The notes beneath the pieces were generated by a model. That model was not told the origin of the DNA, ran no database searches, and worked only from the letters and a program-made list of their open reading frames with translations. From Lachnospiraceae bacterium (GTDB lineage: Bacteria > Bacillota > Clostridia > Lachnospirales > Lachnospiraceae), in assembly GCA_017622845.1 (NCBI GenBank), contig JAGAQJ010000047.1, forward strand, positions 1 to 64,000: a DNA stretch of 64,000 nt. Reading direction: 5' to 3'. A program made the translations under genes and the position numbers. Below, one piece after another: positions 36,109 to 44,512 of this stretch; the first letter of the stretch is position 1, and the number at the start of each line of letters is the position of its first letter.

Positions 36109-37492
36109 AACGAATCCTCCTTGTTATCTCACCGATTGCCAGCGTCATGCCATTCTGACAGGTCTTCTGCTGCAGCAGTCTTTCTGCACCTGCTGCCATC
36201 ACCGACCGCTCACATACATTATCTGCCCCCACTGTCTGCCGGACAAACTCTGATGCCGAAAAGCTTCCCTGCTGCTTCATCAGAAGCTCTGCCGGAAAGG
36301 TGACAAACCGCCAGTTGTATTTCTGACAAAGCGCGATGATTCCCTTTTCCTCTGCTTTTTTGTCTATTGATGCGATACAGCAGACACTTTCCATTGCAAG
36401 CTTCCGTGCCTCAAGCTGTTTTGTCAAAAAGCACTCAAGCTCCGACATGCTTTTTCCTGATTTACAGCCTACTCCAAGTATTAAATTCTTAGGATAGAGC
36501 TGTAATATCGTTTGATTAGCCTCGACAGACTTCCCAAAATGTTTGGAATGCTGCATGCAGAGCTGTAATATCGTTTTTGTAACCTCTGTATTACTGTGTT
36601 GAGTACTTTCCGCCAACTCCCCATTCGTATATAAATATGGGAGCTTTTTATTAGAAATCAATACAATTGCCTGCGAATCATACTGGTCTGACGCTGCTAT
36701 TTCATCTCCTGTTTTTATCACCCTGACTTCCTTTGGAGTTTCCGTCTTACAATCATCAAGCTCCACCATCTCGTCAAGAATCATATCCACACGTTTCCCC
36801 TGCAGTACTGCGGCGGAAATGTGTTTTACTTTTCCCAGTTCTCCAATCACTAAATCGTTGTTCTTTGCAAAAAGGTCCACTGCAAACCGACAGTTTACAT
36901 CGGTTGCTGTCGTAATAACGGGTACGGCACCTGTTATTTTACTAATAAGCTGTGCTGTCTCATTCGCCCCCCCAAGGTGCCCCGACAGTATTGGAATTAC
37001 ATATCTTGCATTATCATCCATCACAAGCACCGCTGGGTCAGTATCCTTTCCATTAATAAATGGTGCAATGCTTCGCACTGCTATCCCGCATGCACCAATA
37101 AAAAGAAGCTGCTCCCCTGAATGAAATCGGTTCCTCGTCCATTCTGAAAGTGTACTGTCCAAAAGTTGTGCATATTGCGGTCCGGTATGTTTTATTTCTA
37201 AGGTATCGCAGACTTTACAGGTTGTCATATGCTCACAATCAGGCGCTTTATCCGGGGTATCTTCTAAAATATTCTTTATAATATTCCCCTTTTCATCCTT
37301 CTTTCCTTTATATTCTTCTATCTGAATATCATTTTCCTGATTATGGCTTTCTTGCTTGTCGTCCTTTTTTATCCCGCTTTTTATATCAGTTCCTTGTGTC
37401 TCTGTTTTTTGCAATTGAATTACATTGACATAATAACAAATGTTATTTCCGACTTTCAATCCATTCTCTGTAAAACTGATAATATGCAGCAT
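36098..37492 (-). CDS. cbiG: CbiG, cobalt-precorrin 5A hydrolase, with linker insertion
   Basis: CbiG opens the lactone of cobalt-precorrin-5A and releases acetaldehyde; 464 residues here. The N-terminal domain is recognisable by IGACGIAVRSIAPFI and PILSGHLGGANETAQLI, and the C-terminal domain by LILGVGCKSGKSMSELE and SIDKKAEEKGIIALC. An unusual feature is about 80 hydrophilic, Lys/Asp/Gln-rich residues inserted after the first strand (about residues 23-105), where most CbiG proteins have a short loop. The start is ATG 37492 (MLHIISFTENG), with AAAGAGGTG upstream; the frame opens at 37609 but that would overlap cbiF. Confidence 0.93.
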   Translation of the reverse strand: MLHIISFTENGLKVGNNICYYVNVIQLQKTETQGTDIKSGIKKDDKQESHNQENDIQIEEYKGKKDEKGNIIKNILEDTPDKAPDCEHMTTCKVCDTLEIKHTGPQYAQLLDSTLSEWTRNRFHSGEQLLFIGACGIAVRSIAPFINGKDTDPAVLVMDDNARYVIPILSGHLGGANETAQLISKITGAVPVITTATDVNCRFAVDLFAKNNDLVIGELGKVKHISAAVLQGKRVDMILDEMVELDDCKTETPKEVRVIKTGDEIAASDQYDSQAIVLISNKKLPYLYTNGELAESTQHSNTEVTKTILQLCMQHSKHFGKSVEANQTILQLYPKNLILGVGCKSGKSMSELECFLTKQLEARKLAMESVCCIASIDKKAEEKGIIALCQKYNWRFVTFPAELLMKQQGSFSASEFVRQTVGADNVCERSVMAAGAERLLQQKTCQNGMTLAIGEITRRIRFGE

Positions 37493-37520
37493 CTTCTGCA
37501 CCTCTTTCCTGTTTCCAAGA

Positions 37521-38288
37521 TTATAACTGCTTTTTGACAGCTTCTCTATATTCCGTTGCGAAGTTTGGATTATATAAATCGCTTCGACGGTAGCTTGTAT
37601 GGGTGACAACGCTGCCCACGATAATAAGAGCTGTTTTGGCTATATGATTCTCTTTCACAGCTCTAGGCAGCGTATCAATAGTACAAATAACCTTTTTCTC
37701 ATCAGCCCATGTTGCTTTATATACCACTGCAGCAGGCGTATCTTTGGAATATCCTCCTGTTAACAATTCTTGTCTGACCTGCTCTGCCATGCCGACACTC
37801 AAAAACAACACCATTGTAGCTCCATGCGACGCAAAAGCCTGAATACTTTCCCTCTCTGGCACTGGCGTGCGCCCTGCCATGCGCGTGATTATGACGCTCT
37901 GTGATACATCCGGCAGCGTGTATTCCATGTTAAGAGAGGCTGCCGCTCCAAATATGGAACTTACCCCCGGACAGCTCTCGTATTCAATTCCAAGTCTGTC
38001 AAGCTCATCCATCTGTTCACGCACCGCCCCAAATATACCAGGGTCTCCTGTATGCAGCCGCACGATATCCTTTTTCTCACGATGTGCTGCTTCCATGACA
38101 CTGATAACTTCTTCCAGTGTCATTCTGCTGCTGTCATAGATACTGCATTTTTCTTTGGCATAATCTAAAAGCTCTGGATTTACTAAAGAACCTGCATATA
38201 TAATAACATCTGTTTTTTGAAGTAACTTCATGCCGCGAACAGTAATTAAATCAACAGCTCCCGGCCCCGCTCCAACAAAGTGTACCAT
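37521..38288 (-). CDS. cbiF: Cobalt-precorrin-4 C11-methyltransferase
   Basis: A SAM-dependent methylase of 255 residues acting at C11. Its N terminus, VHFVGAGPGAVDLITVRGMK, is the family's glycine-rich loop; DIVRLHTGDPGIFGAVREQM, CPGVSSIFGAAASLNMEYTL and TRMAGRTPVPERE also fit CbiF/CobM. It lies 28 bp before cbiG and about 120 bp after the Cys-rich hypothetical gene. Confidence 0.95.
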   Translation of the reverse strand: MVHFVGAGPGAVDLITVRGMKLLQKTDVIIYAGSLVNPELLDYAKEKCSIYDSSRMTLEEVISVMEAAHREKKDIVRLHTGDPGIFGAVREQMDELDRLGIEYESCPGVSSIFGAAASLNMEYTLPDVSQSVIITRMAGRTPVPERESIQAFASHGATMVLFLSVGMAEQVRQELLTGGYSKDTPAAVVYKATWADEKKVICTIDTLPRAVKENHIAKTALIIVGSVVTHTSYRRSDLYNPNFATEYREAVKKQL

Positions 38289-38411
38289 AAATTTGTCTTT
38301 TCCTTTCTATAATGTCAAGCCCTAAATCACTGATTTTTCAGGCTTTTCCCTCTATTACAACAGTTTACGATATTGTATCAGTTTGCGAACATTGAAATGC
38401 TTTCCTGCATT

Positions 38412-38858
38412 TCACACGCGTGAATAAATGATGCGGACAGGGGTATTCATCAGCTTTTCCACCTCTATTATACACTCCTCCATCAGTTCTTCTCTTGGAT
38501 TCATAATATCAATTTCTGCACAGGCAAAGCCGCAGGGAAAATCATACTGCAATTCATTCAACGAAGAATCTTTATTGCAGCAGGGTGTCTTTATGTCAAG
38601 CTTCCTAAAATTATTTTCGTAAGCCTTATTCATCGCTTCCGTCCACCATTCAGTAAACAGGGATTTTCCACAATAGGGACAACTGATATCTTGAAGATAA
38701 CCGCCGCAATCAACAAATGCAGGCGTTTCATATATATGTGCCTCCACAGAATATGCAATAATGCAGGACTGCAAATATTTAACAGCTCTGTCTGCCGTTT
38801 GGGGAGATATCCTTCTGTCCGAACCAGCCGGAATAATCTTTATATAATAATCTGACAT
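38412..38858 (-). CDS. Cys-rich conserved hypothetical protein in the cobalamin operon
   Basis: A soluble protein of 148 residues that I do not recognise. It has a zinc-ribbon-like pair (CPYCGK at about residues 60-65) and a further CCNKDS (about 97-98), separated by TEWWTEAMNKAYENN, so four or more cysteines may bind a metal. It sits between cbiL and cbiF, which have clear corrin roles, 27 bp after cbiL's predecessor end. A weak hairpin (38394-38413) overlaps its stop. A function in cobalamin synthesis cannot be claimed from position alone; it may be an unrelated insertion. Confidence 0.65.
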   Translation of the reverse strand: MSDYYIKIIPAGSDRRISPQTADRAVKYLQSCIIAYSVEAHIYETPAFVDCGGYLQDISCPYCGKSLFTEWWTEAMNKAYENNFRKLDIKTPCCNKDSSLNELQYDFPCGFACAEIDIMNPREELMEECIIEVEKLMNTPVRIIYSRV

Positions 38859-38885
38859 TGAAATCCTCCAATTTTTATAACTTTG

Positions 38886-39623
38886 CTATTTTATCATAAC
38901 AATAGAGAAATACCCTGCTTCCTCAGGTATTTGCTCCAATCCCACATAACACCTTTCTCCCTCCATGCCGCAGTTTTCTACCATGAAGATTTCTCTGACT
39001 TCTGCTGTACATTGCTTTGAGCGCAGCAGACGTTTCAGTTCTGAAAGTCTTCTTCCGACTTTCATAAAAACCTTTGTCCCCGGCATTGACAATGCCAGCT
39101 CCATGTCATAATTTGCCGGAATAATATGTATCTGCTCCTCTTTCACGGATAATGCCTGCCCTAATCTTCCTGCTGCCGCACAAAAAGACGGAACTCCATT
39201 GATAATTTCCGTCCGATATCCCAGTTGAGCTATCAGCCTGTCAATGTACATATAGGTAGAATAAACTGTCGGATCGCCAAGTGTGAGAAATGCCACATTT
39301 TTTCCCTTTTCTAATATTACTGCAATCTTTTCGGCTGCTTTCTTATGATAACTGTGCCACTCCTGAATATCCTTTGTCATCGGCATAGGCAATTCCAGCC
39401 AGTGCCTGTCTGACGACTGTCTGCCAAGTTCCGGTATTGCCTGTACTGCAATCTGATATGCCGCGGATTCCTGCCTTACCGCATTCGGTACCGCGATATA
39501 TTCGCATTCGTTCACTAATCTGACTGCTTTCAATGTCAAATATTCCGGGTCTCCCGGTCCGACACCAATGCCATAGAGACAGCCTCTATTCTTATCAGCC
39601 TTATTTTCCGTATTCGCTTCCAT
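38886..39623 (-). CDS. cbiL: Cobalt-precorrin-2 C20-methyltransferase
   Basis: A SAM-dependent methylase of 245 residues that methylates C20 of cobalt-factor II or cobalt-precorrin-2. It shows LYGIGVGPGDPEYLTLKAVR, the FLTLGDPTVYSTYMYIDRLI stretch and PSFCAAAGRLGQAL, all typical of CbiL/CobI. The start is ATG 39623 (MEANTENK) with AAGGAAGG upstream, two bases past the stop of cbiD; the frame from 39677 would run into that gene. Confidence 0.94.
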   Translation of the reverse strand: MEANTENKADKNRGCLYGIGVGPGDPEYLTLKAVRLVNECEYIAVPNAVRQESAAYQIAVQAIPELGRQSSDRHWLELPMPMTKDIQEWHSYHKKAAEKIAVILEKGKNVAFLTLGDPTVYSTYMYIDRLIAQLGYRTEIINGVPSFCAAAGRLGQALSVKEEQIHIIPANYDMELALSMPGTKVFMKVGRRLSELKRLLRSKQCTAEVREIFMVENCGMEGERCYVGLEQIPEEAGYFSIVMIK

Positions 39624-39625
39624 CG

Positions 39626-40837
39626 TTATCCTTCCTTTATAAAGTCCCTCAAAAACAATTTTGCATGTTCGGTGCATGCAAGCTCTCCAAAATCATTTGC
39701 AAATACAATAACTTCAACTTGTGTCTTGTCACTTCTTTTCCTGACATAATACGCTATCTTACTAATCATCTGCTTCATCGCCGCTTCCAGATATCCGCTG
39801 CTTTGCAATAACTGCAAAGCCTCCTCCGTCGTAATGCAATCAAGGATTTTCCTGCAAAGCTCCGCATCAGCACCTGCTCTCAGTGCATGCGCCACCAGAA
39901 GCTCAAGCCGCGCATCTGCATTGGCAGAATGCGTATTCATAATGCCTCCCGATACCTTAATCAGCTTTCCGATATGTCCTGCCAGCAAAAGTCTCTGAAA
40001 TCCCAGCTCATTGGCAGTATCTATCATTTCCCCTATATAATTACTGCATTTTACTGCTTCCTCAATATCAATACCAAAATGTTCATATAAAAAGCTTCTG
40101 CCATAATTTCCGGGGGAAACCAGCAGCACATGACTCTCCTTTTCGGCAGACTCCCTTTTCACGCTCATTTCTACACGTATCGTATCAATCAATGCCTTTT
40201 CACTCATAGGTTCCACGATTCCGCTTGTTCCAAGCACTGATATCCCTCCCTCGATACCAAGGCGCGGGTTGAAGGTTTTTGCCGCAAGCTCAACTCCGGC
40301 AGGAATACTGACACACACTTGAACGAGTCCCTTATAGTCATATTCCTCACAGACCTGCGTCACTTGTTCTGCAATCATCTTCCTCGGAATGCTGTTAATG
40401 GCAGCAGCGCCAACCGGCTGCTCTAATCCTTTTTTGGTCACTCGTCCGACACCGGTTCCTCCATCAATATTGATGCGCAGCTCATTGATTTCCTCTGCTG
40501 CTGCAGTGCCTTCTTGTCTGACAAATGTAAGTTTTGCGTATACCAGTACTCCGTTTGTAATGTCAGGGTCGTCACCGCTTTGTTTTTTGATTGCGCAACA
40601 GGTGATATCTTTTTTATCCGCTTCAAAAAATGCTTCTTCGACCGCCAAATCCAGCTCAATCCCCTTTGGTGTCATAAGAATGACATGTTCCGGCGCCTCT
40701 CCTGTAAAATACATATAGGCAGCCGCCTTTGCCGCTGCCGCCGCACACGAACCTGTCGTGTAACCATATGCCAGCTTTTTACTGCCTTTTTGAAGAAATT
40801 GTTCCATATATCTGATACCGGAGTGTATCTCTGCCAT
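39626..40837 (-). CDS. cbiD: CbiD, cobalt-precorrin-5B C1-methyltransferase
   Basis: CbiD methylates C1 in the anaerobic route; 403 residues. Family segments include GYTTGSCAAAAAKAAAYMYF near the N terminus, VGRVTKKGLEQPVGAAAINS, GISVLGTSGIVEPMSEKALI and LAGHIGKLIKVSGGIMNTHS. The start ATG 40837 lies 28 bp after the transglutaminase-acetyltransferase gene. Confidence 0.95.
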   Translation of the reverse strand: MAEIHSGIRYMEQFLQKGSKKLAYGYTTGSCAAAAAKAAAYMYFTGEAPEHVILMTPKGIELDLAVEEAFFEADKKDITCCAIKKQSGDDPDITNGVLVYAKLTFVRQEGTAAAEEINELRINIDGGTGVGRVTKKGLEQPVGAAAINSIPRKMIAEQVTQVCEEYDYKGLVQVCVSIPAGVELAAKTFNPRLGIEGGISVLGTSGIVEPMSEKALIDTIRVEMSVKRESAEKESHVLLVSPGNYGRSFLYEHFGIDIEEAVKCSNYIGEMIDTANELGFQRLLLAGHIGKLIKVSGGIMNTHSANADARLELLVAHALRAGADAELCRKILDCITTEEALQLLQSSGYLEAAMKQMISKIAYYVRKRSDKTQVEVIVFANDFGELACTEHAKLFLRDFIKEG

Positions 40838-40865
40838 TTTTAACTGCCTCCATGAATCATATACA

Positions 40866-41927
40866 TTATTTCAGTTCCATTTCATTTTCCATTTTTACAA
40901 ATCCATATTTTTCATACAATGGCCGTCCCATATCAGTTGCCTCTAACGCAATCTGTGACACGCCCCGTTCCCTCACAGCCTTTACCAGTAAATCCAGTGT
41001 ATGAAATGCAATTCCCTGTCTGCGGTATTCCGGTGCAGTGTACATATTCATAATATAAGCCTTTTTGCCGCCCGGATTATGAAAGGTTGGCATAACCTGA
41101 TAAAAACTCACACCACCTGCACCAATAAATGTTCCATTGTCATATACAAAATATGCTATGTGTTCGCCAGTTTCCAATGCACGCCTATAATATGCATAGG
41201 ATTCCTGTTCTACGAAAGACATATCCTCATCCTCTGACAGCTTATTCGCTGCACGAAGAACGATTATTCTTGTTCTTACCAGTTCATCAATATCTTCCAG
41301 CGCTGCTCTTTTATATTCAAATATATTATCCGGCAGACAGTTCAGATACATATGAAGCGCATCCGTATTCTCTTCCAGCACTTTCATTAACTTATCAGAA
41401 GGGTTTGCATAAACAATCCCATAATCCTCTTCTCCAAGAGCACTGCGCACCGGAAAAGCTAATTTTTCCTGCTCTAAATCAAACTGGGCATCTACACCGG
41501 CTTTATTGCCTCTTGCATCCAAACGAATCCATTTATCCAATGACTTTATATAAACAGCGTTTAAGGCATGAATGCAAAATCCGGTATCAGGCACATCTCC
41601 CAACGTGAGACGCTGATAACAAATACCCGTTGGTATCCCGCATGCTCTAAGCATAGCAGTAAGAAGATTCGCCTTTGCCCAGCAGATACCTACACCCTGT
41701 TCCAACACTTCTGTTGCAAACTTCGTCACTCGCTTGTCCTGTACATCCCATGAATGTTTTATTTCATCACGCACAAACTCATACACAGCCTTAGTCAAAG
41801 AGATTTCATCCGTATATTTCCTCTTAAATTCATTAGCATTTGATAGAATGCTGCCATCGTTCCAATTTATGTATTTCGATACGGATAAATAATCATCTAT
41901 GGTATCTTTTATAATGAATTCTTTCAT
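40866..41927 (-). CDS. Transglutaminase-like / GNAT acetyltransferase fusion
   Basis: A 353-residue fusion. Residues about 30-165 form a transglutaminase-like domain with the catalytic triad visible: Cys in GVGICWAKANLLTAMLRA, His in FCIHALNAVYI and Asp in WIRLDARG. Residues about 205-353 form a GNAT acetyltransferase: GTFIGAGGVSF, the acetyl-CoA loop APEYRRQGIAFHTLDLLV and a C-terminal PLYEKYGFVKME. Neither activity belongs to the known corrin pathway, although the gene sits between cbiC and cbiD with 23-28 bp gaps. It may modify a protein or small peptide-like compound, or may be a passenger. Confidence 0.85.
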   Translation of the reverse strand: MKEFIIKDTIDDYLSVSKYINWNDGSILSNANEFKRKYTDEISLTKAVYEFVRDEIKHSWDVQDKRVTKFATEVLEQGVGICWAKANLLTAMLRACGIPTGICYQRLTLGDVPDTGFCIHALNAVYIKSLDKWIRLDARGNKAGVDAQFDLEQEKLAFPVRSALGEEDYGIVYANPSDKLMKVLEENTDALHMYLNCLPDNIFEYKRAALEDIDELVRTRIIVLRAANKLSEDEDMSFVEQESYAYYRRALETGEHIAYFVYDNGTFIGAGGVSFYQVMPTFHNPGGKKAYIMNMYTAPEYRRQGIAFHTLDLLVKAVRERGVSQIALEATDMGRPLYEKYGFVKMENEMELK

Positions 41928-41950
41928 TACACGCTATCCCTCTATCCAAT

Positions 41951-42604
41951 TCACATATACAGCAGCGCATTCATTATTGCCGCCGCCACATTGCTTCCGC
42001 CTTTTCTTCCCTTTGCCACAATATACGGCACATTTGTCTGCATAATAAGCTCTTTGGACTGAACCACATTGACAAAGCCTACAGGCACTCCGATAATCAG
42101 CCCCGGCTTTAAGCTGCCATTCACAATCATCTCATAAAGCTGAATCAATGCCGTAGGCGCGTTTCCGATGGCAAACACCAGCTTCCTGCCCTGCTCTGCC
42201 AGTTTTGCCGCCTTTTCCATGCTTACAACCGCCCTTGTAACACCGCGCCTTTTTGCTTCGGCTGCCACATCTTCATCTGCCATAAAGCAATATGCACGGC
42301 CGCCATATTGTGCGAGTTTTTTCTTATTGATGCCTGCCAGTGCCATATTGGTATCCGTAATAACATAACAATTGTTATGCAATATTTCTAATGCAATATC
42401 CACTGCGTTCTCCGAAAACACGAGATTATCAAGATACGAGAAATCGGCAGTTGTGTGGATTGCTCTCTTTATGATTGGCTCCTGCTTTGGGTCAAGAACC
42501 CTGTCTGAATACTCTTTTGCAAGAATCTCTCCAATCATTTCAAAGCTTCGTCTCTCAATATCAGCCGGAGCCACCTGCTCCAGCTCAGCATAAATCCCTT
42601 CCAT
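41951..42604 (-). CDS. cbiC: Cobalt-precorrin-8 methylmutase
   Basis: CbiC moves the C11 methyl to C12 to yield cobyrinate; 217 residues. It shows IKRAIHTTADFSYLDNLVF with the catalytic His, then the phosphate-like loop VITDTNMALAGINKK and GLIIGVPVGFVNVVQSKELI. Start ATG 42604 follows GGGGGATT; a TTG two codons earlier is possible. It is separated from cbiP by a 240-bp structured gap. Confidence 0.94.
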   Translation of the reverse strand: MEGIYAELEQVAPADIERRSFEMIGEILAKEYSDRVLDPKQEPIIKRAIHTTADFSYLDNLVFSENAVDIALEILHNNCYVITDTNMALAGINKKKLAQYGGRAYCFMADEDVAAEAKRRGVTRAVVSMEKAAKLAEQGRKLVFAIGNAPTALIQLYEMIVNGSLKPGLIIGVPVGFVNVVQSKELIMQTNVPYIVAKGRKGGSNVAAAIMNALLYM

Positions 42605-42649
42605 ATGCAATCCCCCGGTTTATATCAATATGCCTTTTATTTCTTTTTC

Positions 42650-42782
42650 GTAACTGTTCAGTACCCTCACAGTTACATGCAAAAATCCATTTAAAATCGG
42701 CTCCGCCGATGGGATTTTTGCCTTCTGCCCCAGGTTATCTTACGGTCAGCGCAGTAAATGCGCGGACCTACTGAACAATTAC
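42650..42782. repeat. Miniature inverted-repeat element between cbiP and cbiC
   Basis: GTAACTGTTCAGTA (42650-42663) is matched in reverse complement at 42769-42782, 13 of 14 positions. Inside, AAAAATCC and GGGATTTTT with the inner pair ATCGG/CCGAT form a long stem (42680-42719), followed by a GCGC hairpin. The terminal GTAACTGTTCAG resembles the ends of elements A and B (GTAACAGTTCAG). The stem may act as a terminator in either direction within the operon. Confidence 0.6.
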
Positions 42783-42853
42783 TCTTTTTCTAAATTTCTT
42801 TTTCATCATTCTGTATAGCAGCTATTATCCATCACACTTTGCTATTTTCTTTT

Positions 42854-44383
42854 CTAAATTCCCTCTTTAATAATTGTATATATCTGCTTCATGTCCATTG
42901 CACTGCGCAATTCGTCTGCCAGCTTGTCATACTGCTGTTCCTTGTATTCTTTATAGTCGAGAATATGTACTGTCGGAGCAATTATTCCTTTTCTTTTTGC
43001 AAGTGCTTTTATCATTGTCTCTACAATCTCATGCCTGTCAAAGATTCCATGCACATAGCTTCCGTACACAAGCTCAGAAGCATATCCCTCCTCCTTACAT
43101 ATGCCGGATATTTTATCCTCTATGCAGGTCAGACAGCAGCGCTCTGCCCCTGTACTTTTTCCCATATGAATTTCATATCCTGTTATTTCCAGTCCGCTAA
43201 GCTCTTGGAATACGCCTGTTATTTTTTTAACAACACCTGTTACCTGTGTTCGTTCTTTTTCCTGTTCAAAACTGGTTGTCATTGGAATAAGCCCCATTCC
43301 GCGAAGCGCATTGCCTGCGTTTTGCGACAGCTCGGCGCCTGTCTCGTCGACAATCCTTTCTCCAAGCATCTGATAACCGCCGCATATTCCAAAAATAACA
43401 CACTCTTTTGCATGATATTTTCGCAGAATGTTTGCTTCCATTCCTGACTCTCTGAGCCATCGAAGGTCATCAAATGTATTTTTGGTGCCGGGCAGGATAA
43501 TCATATCGGGACTTCCAAGCTCGCAGGGTCTGCTCACATAGCGAAGCGAGACGCCTTCTATATTTTCCCAGATATTAAAATCCGTAAAATTCGAAATGTG
43601 CGGAAACCGAATCACTACGATATCAATATCCGCTTTTTTTCTAACAGCAAATCTGTCCGTAAGGCTGTCCTCGTCCTCAAGTGCAAGCTCCATATATGGG
43701 ATTGTTCCTAGCACAGGCTTTCCGGCAAGCCGCTCAAGCGTCTCTATCCCACTGTCAAGAATTGTCTTATCGCCACGGAATTTGTTAATCACAAGTCCTT
43801 TTACCATGGCTTTTTCTTCTTCCTCCAAAAGCATCATTGTACCACATAATTGCGCAAACACACCGCCTCTGTCAATGTCACCCACAATCAGGACAGGTGC
43901 TTTTGCGATGCGCGCCATTCCCATATTGACAATATCATCTGATTTTAAATTAATTTCCACAGGGGAGCCTGCGCCTTCTATAATAACAAAATCATTTTCT
44001 GATGCAAGCTTTTCAAAAGCATATCGGATATCAGGGATAAGCTGCTTTTTGTATGCGAAATATTCTCGCGCGCTCATATTTTTATAGACTTCGCCATTCA
44101 CAATTACCTGTGAGCCTGTCTCGTTTGTAGGCTTTAGCAGGATTGGATTCATATAGACGCTCGGCTCTATCCCTGCCGCCTCCGCCTGCATCACCTGTGC
44201 CCGTCCCATTTCAAGCCCTTCCCTTGTAATATAGGAATTCAGCGCCATATTCTGAGATTTAAAAGGCGCTACCTGATAACCGTCCTGCTTCAGCACACGG
44301 CATAAGCCCGCCACAAGCAGACTCTTTCCTGCACTTGACATGGTTCCCTGTATCATCAATGCTTTTCCGTTTTTCGCTTCCAT
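42854..44383 (-). CDS. cbiP: Cobyric acid synthase
   Basis: CbiP/CobQ amidates four side chains of adenosylcobyrinate diamide using glutamine and ATP; 509 residues. The N-terminal synthetase has a dethiobiotin-synthetase-like P-loop (QGTMSSAGKSLLVAGLCR), VEINLKSDDIVNMGMARIAK and LIVGDIDRGGVFAQL. The C-terminal class I amidotransferase has the nucleophile Cys in CVIFGICGGYQMLGERI and the His in SYVHGIFDRHE. It lies between cbiA and a structured repeat before cbiC. Confidence 0.95.
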   Translation of the reverse strand: MEAKNGKALMIQGTMSSAGKSLLVAGLCRVLKQDGYQVAPFKSQNMALNSYITREGLEMGRAQVMQAEAAGIEPSVYMNPILLKPTNETGSQVIVNGEVYKNMSAREYFAYKKQLIPDIRYAFEKLASENDFVIIEGAGSPVEINLKSDDIVNMGMARIAKAPVLIVGDIDRGGVFAQLCGTMMLLEEEEKAMVKGLVINKFRGDKTILDSGIETLERLAGKPVLGTIPYMELALEDEDSLTDRFAVRKKADIDIVVIRFPHISNFTDFNIWENIEGVSLRYVSRPCELGSPDMIILPGTKNTFDDLRWLRESGMEANILRKYHAKECVIFGICGGYQMLGERIVDETGAELSQNAGNALRGMGLIPMTTSFEQEKERTQVTGVVKKITGVFQELSGLEITGYEIHMGKSTGAERCCLTCIEDKISGICKEEGYASELVYGSYVHGIFDRHEIVETMIKALAKRKGIIAPTVHILDYKEYKEQQYDKLADELRSAMDMKQIYTIIKEGI

Positions 44384-44430
44384 CGTCCTGCAACCCTTCC
44401 GTATTTATTTTCAGCATTTTCTCGTATATG

Positions 44431-44512
44431 TCACAACACTTCACAGGCTCACTCGCGTCGCTCTGCCGCACCAGAATTTCCCTTTTTCCTATATACATCA
44501 CAACACTTCACA
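44431..44512. repeat. 15-bp direct repeat at the cbiA 3' end
   Basis: TCACAACACTTCACA occurs at 44431-44445 and 44498-44512 with similar bases beside it. Read on the minus strand both encode VKCCD(V/I)Y, one in the cbiA frame and one in another frame, so the 3' end seems to have been partly duplicated. Confidence 0.5.

Noticed and set aside
42839-43473. Long plus-strand open frames across cbiP
   Set aside because: They are shadows of the well-conserved cbiP gene on the other strand.
44259-44501. An 80-codon minus-strand gene between cbiA and cbiP
   Set aside because: It overlaps both genes and its sequence is explained by the duplicated cbiA end and an alternate frame of cbiP.
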